From DASQUP01 sp035641235 (GTDB taxonomy: Bacteria; Actinomycetota; CADDZG01; WHSQ01): 5,750 nt of DNA. The translations under genes were made by a program, and so were the position numbers. Location of the stretch: contig DASQUP010000013.1 in the NCBI GenBank assembly GCA_035641235.1, positions 1-5,750 of the forward strand, read 5' to 3'. Below the pieces are notes generated by a model. That model was not told the DNA's origin. It did no database searches and worked only from the letters and a program-made list of their open reading frames with translations. Shown in pieces: positions 1 through 3,474 of this stretch. Each line of letters begins with the position of its first letter. Position 1 is the first letter of the stretch.

Positions 1-10
1 GCTCCACTGG

Positions 11-916
11 CTACGGCTTCAGCATCACGGGAAGGCGCACCTTGAAGATAGGCGACCCATCCTCCGCCGATTCCTCGAACACCTCGATGAACCCCGCCTG
101 AGTCTCCGCGACCTCGAACTTCAGCTTTTTGCTATACCCACCCCGACATCCGGTGCCGCATGTAGCTGTGGTGAAATCGCGCACCAGCACGTTCCCGCTC
201 GAGTCGACTATTCGCATGGAGACGGTTGCTTCGAAGACGTTGGCATTGCCGGTCACGTCCACGGGACTCGATACCGTTGCTCCCGGGCGCGGCGACTCGA
301 CGACAATCGGAGCTGCGATGTCCTCGAAGTCAGCGCGCGTCTGCGGCTTGTCGAGGGCGATTCCCTCGGATGAAAAGACGTCAACGGGCTCACCCTCAAT
401 CTCGAACGCAACTCGGTCCACCGTCGGGAACTGGGTGATCGTGAACACAACCTGCGCGAGGCGCCCGAGCATCGAGAACGAGCCGCCGCCCGACTCGAAT
501 TCGGAGCTGAGATCTACGGTTGCAAGCCCGTCTTGAATCGTCAGACCGAGCAACGTGGCGTCTGCGGGGATCGCGGTCGAGACTTTTCCTTCGCCGGACT
601 GCGGCCCGCCCAGAAGTGATTCAAGCGCCGCAGTACCGATGCGCGGAGTCGATTCCTGCGACCGGTAGGCAACCTGCAGGAAGCGCCCCTTCTTCTCTAC
701 AAACCAGACCTCGTATGTGGTGTCCTTCTTCGGCTCGTCGTTCGTCTCTCCGTTGGCGGCGGGGGACACCTGCGGAGTTGCTGAGGGGGTGGCCTCAGGA
801 CTAGGCGTGTTTCCTCCTGCGGCCGGAGTGTTGGAATTGCCGCCGCACGCGACGGCGAGTAGTGCCAGAGCAAGGAGCCCCGTCCCAATTCTTGAGGTGT
901 GGCGCATACCGACCAT
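11..916 (-). CDS. GerMN/Gmad2-domain lipoprotein
   Basis: A 301-aa exported lipoprotein, probably held on the outer face of the cytoplasmic membrane. Residues 1-24 form a signal peptide with a basic start, a Leu/Ala-rich core and a lipobox-like LAVAC with Cys24. Residues 25-66 are a Pro/Thr/Ser/Asn-rich linker. Residues about 67-185 match the GerMN pattern (WFVEKKG...AALESLLGGP...TAIPADATLLG...ATVDLSSEF). Residues about 203-301 match a Gmad2 immunoglobulin-like domain (IVVESPRPGATVSSPVDVTG), with Cys253 and Cys257 close enough to form a disulfide. In Bacillus, GerM has a role in sporulation and germination; actinobacterial relatives are usually non-sporulating envelope proteins, so the role is inferred only as cell-wall associated. 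The ATG at 916 is preferred because AAGGAAGG (924-931) lies 7 nt upstream; a second ATG lies three codons later. It stands alone and is divergent from the acetyltransferase gene. Confidence 0.9.
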   Translation of the reverse strand: MVGMRHTSRIGTGLLALALLAVACGGNSNTPAAGGNTPSPEATPSATPQVSPAANGETNDEPKKDTTYEVWFVEKKGRFLQVAYRSQESTPRIGTAALESLLGGPQSGEGKVSTAIPADATLLGLTIQDGLATVDLSSEFESGGGSFSMLGRLAQVVFTITQFPTVDRVAFEIEGEPVDVFSSEGIALDKPQTRADFEDIAAPIVVESPRPGATVSSPVDVTGNANVFEATVSMRIVDSSGNVLVRDFTTATCGTGCRGGYSKKLKFEVAETQAGFIEVFEESAEDGSPIFKVRLPVMLKP

Positions 917-923
917 TCGTTTG

Positions 924-931
924 CCTTCCTT
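924..931 (-). promoter_or_regulatory. Ribosome binding site of the GerMN lipoprotein gene
   Basis: Read on the minus strand this is AAGGAAGG, 7 nt before the ATG at 916. It favours that start over the in-frame ATG at 907. Confidence 0.7.
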
Positions 932-974
932 GTTTGTGATTCTGACGAGTTAGACGCCGCTACCCCCGTTCCGG

Positions 975-988
975 TTGCCCGTGGGCAA
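975..988. promoter_or_regulatory. Palindrome TTGCCC-GT-GGGCAA, possible operator
   Basis: A perfect 6-bp dyad around a 2-bp centre in the gap between the divergent lipoprotein and acetyltransferase genes. The loop is too tight for a stable RNA hairpin, so a protein-binding site is the likelier role, if it has one. It covers the place where a -35 element for the -10-like TATGGT at 1005 would fall. The arms are short and GC-rich, so chance is possible. Confidence 0.25.
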
Positions 989-1004
989 ACAAAGCCCGCC
1001 GGCT

Positions 1005-1010
1005 TATGGT
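1005..1010 (+). promoter_or_regulatory. Possible -10 element of a leaderless acetyltransferase transcript
   Basis: TATGGT fits the actinobacterial TANNNT pattern and lies 7 nt before the ATG at 1018. A transcript starting at that A would have no leader. No -35 consensus is visible, and no Shine-Dalgarno sequence precedes either candidate ATG. The same arrangement occurs at two other genes in the window. Confidence 0.4.
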
Positions 1011-1017
1011 CAATGCG

Positions 1018-1731
1018 ATGCCTGATCACAAACCCGGGCCGGTAACGGTTTATCGCAAGCTCGGCACCCGACTGCGCCGCCGAGGTCTCGGGGAGGTCTT
1101 CACGCTGGCGGTCGATCGCATCCGCGAGCTTGCAGCGTCAGACGACCGGCTTATTGCACACTCGCTTGTAGTGGGCGATATGCCCCCAACATCGACTCCA
1201 CAAGACCTTGTTTTCAAGACGGCGGATTCGAGCGACGGTGCAGCGTATGCACGCGACATCGGAACGGACTCCGCAATCACGTTTGGTTGGAGGCTCGCAG
1301 GAGGTGGGCTCTGCTTCGTCGTGTTGAAGCGTGATCTCATCGTCCACGCCACCTGGGGGACCTACTCGTCTGCATGGACGCGCGAACTGCAGCGATATTT
1401 CTGCCCGCCGGGAGGAGACCTCTATGTCTACGAGTCCTACACACGCCCGGAGGTCAGGGGCTGGGGGGTCTATACGTTCGCCCTCCGACAGATCGCGACG
1501 TGGGCAGCCGAAAACGCCACGAAACGGCTATGGGTGGCGGTCGAACACGACAACCCAGCCTCGCTGAAGGCGGTGGCCAAGGCCGGCTTCGTTCCGGCCT
1601 TCGAAGTGGCGTTCAAGCGCCGCATGGGCCGCCTCACCGTCTCACCCCCGATGGGTCCCCGGGTTGGAGACTGCAGAGGCTGCCTCAGCGAGGTCCCCTG
1701 TCAGGGTGAAAATTTGCCACCAAGGGGGTAG
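1018..1731 (+). CDS. GNAT-family N-acetyltransferase
   Basis: Predicted cytoplasmic acetyl-CoA-dependent acyltransferase of 237 aa; the substrate is unknown. The N-terminal part (about residues 8-45) is basic and probably helical (YRKLGTRLRRRGLGEVF). The GNAT core follows at about residues 65-205. The clearest motif is ESYTRPEVRGWGVYTFAL, the strand-turn-helix (motif A) that holds the acetyl-CoA pyrophosphate. Next comes WVAVEHDNPASLKAVAKAGF, the motif B signature of Asn plus A-x-x-GF. The tail after KRRMGRL holds three cysteines (GDCRGCLSEVPC) and is not part of the usual domain. The start at 1018 is chosen because of the -10-like TATGGT 7 nt upstream; the alternative ATG at 1006 adds four residues and lies inside that hexamer. 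It is a single gene, with no partner in the same direction. Confidence 0.85.
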   Translation: MPDHKPGPVTVYRKLGTRLRRRGLGEVFTLAVDRIRELAASDDRLIAHSLVVGDMPPTSTPQDLVFKTADSSDGAAYARDIGTDSAITFGWRLAGGGLCFVVLKRDLIVHATWGTYSSAWTRELQRYFCPPGGDLYVYESYTRPEVRGWGVYTFALRQIATWAAENATKRLWVAVEHDNPASLKAVAKAGFVPAFEVAFKRRMGRLTVSPPMGPRVGDCRGCLSEVPCQGENLPPRG

Positions 1732-1809
1732 CGGAGTGAACCTGACCAAGCCATAATCCCGGATTGGGAGTTGCCCAACGACCCGGCCCTTTGCTGAGGG
1801 CCGCGTATT

Positions 1810-1940
1810 AGCGGGCGCTTGGTAGCCAGATCCGACGACGGCCCCTGTGGCAGAGGGCTCTCCGCTGCAGGGAGCGTACCGGCACGACCCCCTCAACTGG
1901 CACCTGTTGCCGGACGACGGTTTCGCTCCAAGCGCCCGCT
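1810..1940. repeat. 13-bp perfect inverted repeat with a 105-bp spacer
   Basis: The left arm AGCGGGCGCTTGG (1810-1822) is the exact reverse complement of the right arm CCAAGCGCCCGCT (1928-1940). The spacer holds a nested CCGGCA/TGCCGG dyad and two near-identical direct copies, CCGACGACGG (1832) and CGGACGACGG (1911). As RNA this would close a multibranched structure; as DNA it could be the ends of a small element. No target-site duplication is visible: the flanking bases differ. Confidence 0.5.
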
Positions 1941-2053
1941 TCATCGCGTTTGGCCACGAATCCACTGGTCCACGAGCTGAGATGGCAAGCAGCCACGAAA
2001 TACCGTGGTCAATCGCCATTTGGGGAGTCGGTGCGCGACCGACTGATCGCTAG
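1847..2053 (+). CDS. Possible small hypothetical protein
   Basis: An open frame of 68 aa with a GTG start; the frame opens at 1826 after a TAG. The product (HDPLNWHLLPDDGFAPSARF...) matches no family I recognise. The first 30 codons have a GC-rich third position, as expected for coding here, but this weakens later. There is no Shine-Dalgarno before the GTG. Its 3' end runs 4 bp into the 3' end of the zinc-ribbon gene on the other strand. It may be a gene remnant or a chance frame; I think a real gene is less likely than not. Confidence 0.2.
   Translation: MAEGSPLQGAYRHDPLNWHLLPDDGFAPSARFIAFGHESTGPRAEMASSHEIPWSIAIWGVGARPTDR
2026..2044 (-). terminator. Hairpin just after the zinc-ribbon gene
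   Basis: AGTCGGT and ACCGACT form a 7-bp perfect stem with the 5-nt loop GCGCG, starting 5 bp past the stop codon of the zinc-ribbon gene. The position suits a terminator of the minus-strand cluster. No T-run follows in either direction, so it would be a weak or factor-assisted terminator, or a 3'-end stabiliser. Confidence 0.35.
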
Positions 2054-2235
2054 GAAGAGCGGGATGATTTCTGCGACGCGAGGCTCAGAACTTCGTCAAG
2101 GGTGATGGCTCCGCCCTCGCGCTCCCACCATTTCTGCTCGCAGCGACGGCAAGAGTAGAACTGCACGGTGTCCTCGGTCTGAAGGTGGATTTCGATCTGG
2201 ATGCAGTCCTCCCCACCACAGTGCGGACAGCGCAT
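2050..2235 (-). CDS. Small zinc-ribbon protein
   Basis: A 61-aa protein that is almost wholly one zinc ribbon. The metal site is visible as CPHC (Cys3 and Cys6, with a further Cys at residue 11) and CRRC (Cys29, Cys32), followed by KWWEREGG and a short helix (ITLDEVLSLA). Such ribbons bind one Zn and act as nucleic-acid or protein adaptors; the specific role is unknown. The start at 2235 is well supported: AAGGGAGG (2243-2250 on the minus strand) lies 7 nt upstream. A longer reading from 2403 would add 56 residues with no motif and is rejected. It lies downstream of the DUF3499 and DUF6788-like genes in the same direction. I recall similar small ribbon proteins near sugar-phosphate mutase genes in Actinobacteria, but no such gene is in this window. 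Confidence 0.8.
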   Translation of the reverse strand: MRCPHCGGEDCIQIEIHLQTEDTVQFYSCRRCEQKWWEREGGAITLDEVLSLASQKSSRSS

Positions 2236-2242
2236 AAGAGAG

Positions 2243-2250
2243 CCTCCCTT
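2243..2250 (-). promoter_or_regulatory. Strong ribosome binding site of the zinc-ribbon gene
   Basis: AAGGGAGG on the minus strand, 7 nt from the ATG at 2235. It fixes that start and argues that the gene is translated on its own rather than by coupling. Confidence 0.75.
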
Positions 2251-2420
2251 TAAGCCGGAGCCTTTACCACCGGTTTTACCCAAGATCGCCGCCTGAGCCC
2301 GCCGGTGGATTCGGGCCGATCCCCACGGTACATGCCCGAATCCACCGCACATTTTGCGGCCAAACCGAGCCGGAGGGAATGGCCTGGATGGGTAGTTTTG
2401 CACAGCTTGTTGATAGTCAT
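2250..2420 (-). CDS. Possible 56-aa ORF overlapping the end of the DUF6788-like gene
   Basis: An open frame starts at an ATG (2418-2420) that overlaps the upstream stop as ATGA, and ends at a TAA (2250-2252) that touches the next gene's ribosome binding site. The product begins MTINKLCKTTHPGHSLRLGL, is basic, and matches no family I know. The overlap is the same as that between DUF3499 and the DUF6788-like gene, which is the only argument for it. Against it, the frame runs through a 14-bp perfect dyad (2303-2347) and has no well-spaced Shine-Dalgarno. It is probably a chance frame within a leader region. Confidence 0.2.
   Translation of the reverse strand: MTINKLCKTTHPGHSLRLGLAAKCAVDSGMYRGDRPESTGGLRRRSWVKPVVKAPA
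2303..2347. repeat. 14-bp perfect dyad in the zinc-ribbon gene leader
   Basis: CGGTGGATTCGGGC (2303-2316) and GCCCGAATCCACCG (2334-2347) are exact reverse complements around a 17-nt loop. It lies between the DUF6788-like stop and the zinc-ribbon start. No T-run follows on either side, so it is not a classic terminator. A second sequence, CCACCGG (2267-2273), can pair with CCGGTGG (2302-2308), which shares bases with the left arm, so two structures exclude each other. Part of the arm (CCCGAATC) recurs at 2421-2428. Confidence 0.55.
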
Positions 2421-2719
2421 CCCGAATCGGGCATTTCGGTCTCCTCGGACTCGACTTCGAGTTCGGGGCCGATGTAGTGCGAGCGCAGCCGCTTGCCCTC
2501 TCGGTAGTAGGCGTACCAGTAGGGGCCGTGCGGGCAGGATTTACATCCGGGCTTCCCGCACTTCACCTTCTCCAAGCGGTAGGTGACCGCCCCGGCGGCC
2601 TGGACCGCCCCGGCGGCATCGTCCTTTCTGGCAACGAGCAGTCCTCCGACGAAGATCAGCACCCGTCGGAGCTCATGGCGATCGAGCCGTCGCAGCTCGC
2701 CGAATAGTTTGCGGTTCAT
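2417..2719 (-). CDS. DUF6788-like protein
   Basis: A 100-aa protein of unknown function. The N-terminal 35 residues (MNRKLFGELRRLDRHELRRV, then LIFVGGLL) look helical. The C-terminal half has the family signature: YRLEKVKCGKPGC, then CPHGPYWYAYYREG, then RLRSHYIGP. Three cysteines (KCGKPGCKSC) may bind a metal. Family members I know are short and sometimes lie near DNA-handling or mobile genes, but no function is established. The start at 2719 is chosen because its ATG overlaps the DUF3499 stop (ATGA), giving translational coupling, and because no good ribosome binding site precedes it. A frame open back to 2851 only shadows DUF3499. An 18-bp in-frame repeat gives AAGAVQ-AAGAVT before the signature. 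Confidence 0.7.
   Translation of the reverse strand: MNRKLFGELRRLDRHELRRVLIFVGGLLVARKDDAAGAVQAAGAVTYRLEKVKCGKPGCKSCPHGPYWYAYYREGKRLRSHYIGPELEVESEETEMPDSG
2585..2617. repeat. In-frame direct repeat, 15 bp with an 18-bp period
   Basis: GACCGCCCCGGCGGC occurs at 2585-2599 and 2603-2617. The 18-bp period is six codons, so the DUF6788-like protein reads AAGAVQ-AAGAV. This is probably recent slippage or duplication in a tolerant linker. Confidence 0.7.
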
Positions 2720-2979
2720 CCCCAGGCAGCTCGCCGTTCGGCCGCCCCCTCTTGGTCCGGTCGCTGGGGGACGAAGAGCCGAGGAGCCGTGCGGAGATCG
2801 ACGAGCTCCCAGCCGCGTGGAGGTCGGAGCTGGTTCGCGCACGGACCACACAGCGCGTAGTTGTGCGGAGAGACCTCTCCCTCAAGGGGATCCTCGAGAA
2901 CGGCGATCCGGGCGGCGTAGTCGTACGCAAGGATGGCCGATCCAGGGCGAGCGCAGGAGGGCTTCGAGCACAAACTCAC
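2716..2979 (-). CDS. DUF3499-family protein
   Basis: An 87-aa protein of an actinobacterial family of unknown function. Family features in order are: LCSKPSC near the N-terminus, a strand pair (AILAYDYAARIAVLEDPLEG), HNYALCGPCANQL, and PRGWELVDLR. The CxxxxC and CxxC pairs suggest a structural zinc site. In mycobacteria a DUF3499 gene lies next to phosphomannomutase and near whiB2, which hints at an envelope-sugar context, but those genes are not in this window. The GTG at 2979 is preferred because known members begin just before the first Cys pair and because TAGCGT lies 7 nt upstream (leaderless type). A GTG at 3003 would add eight residues but sits only 4 nt from a terminator stem and has no ribosome binding site. 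The stop overlaps the next gene's start as ATGA. Confidence 0.75.
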   Translation of the reverse strand: MSLCSKPSCARPGSAILAYDYAARIAVLEDPLEGEVSPHNYALCGPCANQLRPPRGWELVDLRTAPRLFVPQRPDQEGAAERRAAWG

Positions 2980-2986
2980 GATCGGC

Positions 2987-2992
2987 ACGCTA
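2987..2992 (-). promoter_or_regulatory. Possible -10 element of a leaderless DUF3499 transcript
   Basis: TAGCGT on the minus strand fits TANNNT and lies 7 nt before the GTG at 2979. The -35 position would fall inside the terminator hairpin at 3008-3031 and shows no consensus. The inference rests mainly on the spacing shared with two other genes in the window. Confidence 0.3.
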
Positions 2993-3007
2993 CGGGATGG
3001 CACAGCA

Positions 3008-3031
3008 AAAACCCCGGAAATCCGGGGTTTT
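3008..3031 (-). terminator. Intrinsic terminator after the LPTTG protein gene
   Basis: AAAACCCCGG and CCGGGGTTTT form a perfect 10-bp stem with a 4-nt loop. On the minus strand the 3' arm ends in a run of five T. It lies 51 bp past the stop codon of the LPTTG protein gene and separates that gene from the DUF3499 cluster. The symmetry means it could also work on plus-strand transcripts, but no plus gene lies just before it. Confidence 0.85.
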
Positions 3032-3054
3032 GGCCGAAGAGTCGACGATGTCTA

Positions 3055-3095
3055 ACCTTGGTGATGCTTACCTCGTGATGCTTACTTGGTGATGC
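3055..3095. repeat. 14-bp tandem repeat across the 3' end of the LPTTG gene
   Basis: GTGATGCTTACCTC (3061-3074) and GTGATGCTTACTTG (3075-3088) are followed by GTGATGC (3089-3095), and ACCTTG (3055-3060) matches the end of a unit, giving about three copies. On the minus strand the unit carries the last codons and the stop (ATC ACC AAG TAA). The 14-bp period is not a multiple of three, so each copy is in a different frame. It looks like slippage that copied the end of the gene into its 3' untranslated region. Confidence 0.7.
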
Positions 3096-3435
3096 GAGTG
3101 GGCTCCGGGCTGTTGGTCTTGGCGACAACAACTGCGGCGGCGCCGAGGGCTACCAGCAGGTAGGCGGCGGCGAGCCAACCATCGATGTCGGATCCCGTGG
3201 TCGGCAGCGCACCGGAATCGTTGGCGGGCTGGTTCTCGTTGGAGTCCGTGTTGTTCTCAGCCGACCCGCCCACCGAATTACCGGTATCACCCGCGTTCGA
3301 GCTGGTGTCCTTGGTCACCAGCGGCTCGAAGGGATCGCGCTGCGCGAACGCAGGGGCGGCGACGATCATGACCAGCAGCATCCCGGCTGCCAAGGTCACG
3401 ACTGCCCGTCGCATCCTCGTCCATCGGGCACTCAT
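3082..3435 (-). CDS. Small secreted LPTTG-anchored surface protein
   Basis: A 117-aa exported protein. Residues 1-31 are a Sec signal peptide: a basic start (RWTRMRR), a hydrophobic core and APAFA before the likely cut. Residues 32-76 are a short, polar, low-complexity region rich in Asp, Asn, Ser, Gly and Glu, beginning QRDPFEPLV. LPTTG follows at 77-81, then a membrane segment (about 86-105) and the tail KTNSPEPTRITK, which has only a few positive charges. This is the layout of a sortase substrate, so a sortase would join Thr80 to the cell wall. The mature chain would be only about 49 residues, with no recognisable domain. The start at 3435 is set by AGGAGG 9 nt upstream; a frame open to 3588 is a shadow of the divergent hydrolase gene. 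No sortase gene is in the window. Confidence 0.85.
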   Translation of the reverse strand: MSARWTRMRRAVVTLAAGMLLVMIVAAPAFAQRDPFEPLVTKDTSSNAGDTGNSVGGSAENNTDSNENQPANDSGALPTTGSDIDGWLAAAYLLVALGAAAVVVAKTNSPEPTRITK

Positions 3436-3444
3436 CGGAAGTGT

Positions 3445-3450
3445 CCTCCT
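3445..3450 (-). promoter_or_regulatory. Ribosome binding site of the LPTTG protein gene
   Basis: AGGAGG on the minus strand, 9 nt before the ATG at 3435. It decides that start over all longer readings of the frame. Confidence 0.75.
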
Positions 3451-3461
3451 CTGTTGACCGT

Positions 3462-3467
3462 TACTAT
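3462..3467 (+). promoter_or_regulatory. Possible -10 element of the leaderless hydrolase transcript
   Basis: TACTAT fits TANNNT with four of six matches to TATAAT, and lies 7 nt before the ATG at 3475. No Shine-Dalgarno precedes that ATG. The gap to the divergent LPTTG gene is 39 bp, so both promoters must share or overlap this AT-richer patch; the minus strand reads GATAGT over nearly the same bases. Confidence 0.4.
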
Positions 3468-3474
3468 CCGCGTC

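Larger units (their letters stand above)
1732..2049. other. 318-bp gap without a convincing gene, rich in inverted repeats
   Basis: No known RNA gene or protein family is recognised here. Plus-strand dyads are: 1764-1778 (TTGGG/CCCAA, 5-nt loop); 1784-1803 (CGGCCCT/AGGGCCG, 6-nt loop); a perfect 13-bp pair, 1810-1822 with 1928-1940, enclosing 105 bp; 1879-1884 with 1908-1913 (CCGGCA/TGCCGG) nested inside it; 1993-2008 (CCACG/CGTGG); and 2026-2044. A -10-like CATAAT lies at 1752-1757, just before the first hairpin. A 68-codon open frame from GTG 1847 competes with the RNA reading. Structured RNA, a decayed gene or an old mobile remnant all remain possible. Confidence 0.35.

Noticed and set aside
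1696..1706. CCCTG-T-CAGGG palindrome near the end of the acetyltransferase gene.
   Set aside because: It lies inside the coding region, has a 1-nt centre that cannot loop, and the arms are short and GC-rich.
957..1734. An 11-bp inverted repeat (CCGCTACCCCC at 957-967, GGGGGTAGCGG at 1724-1734) flanks the acetyltransferase gene like the ends of an element.
   Set aside because: Pairs of this length are expected by chance a few times in a window this size. The right copy spans the stop codon, and there is no target duplication.
2236..2403. N-terminal extension of the zinc-ribbon protein to 117 aa.
   Set aside because: The extension has no motif and contains the leader dyad, while a strong ribosome binding site fixes the start at 2235.
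2430..2445. GAGGAG with good spacing before an ATG inside the 3' end of the DUF6788-like gene.
   Set aside because: That ATG is in the gene's own frame and would encode only MPDSG. The purines simply reflect Glu codons.
2720..2851. N-terminal extension of the DUF6788-like protein to 144 aa.
   Set aside because: It is a shadow of the DUF3499 coding frame, and the ATGA overlap supports the start at 2719.
2752..3078. Plus-strand open frame of 108 codons over the DUF3499 gene.
   Set aside because: It reads through the terminator stem and the tandem repeat, and lies antisense to a recognisable family.
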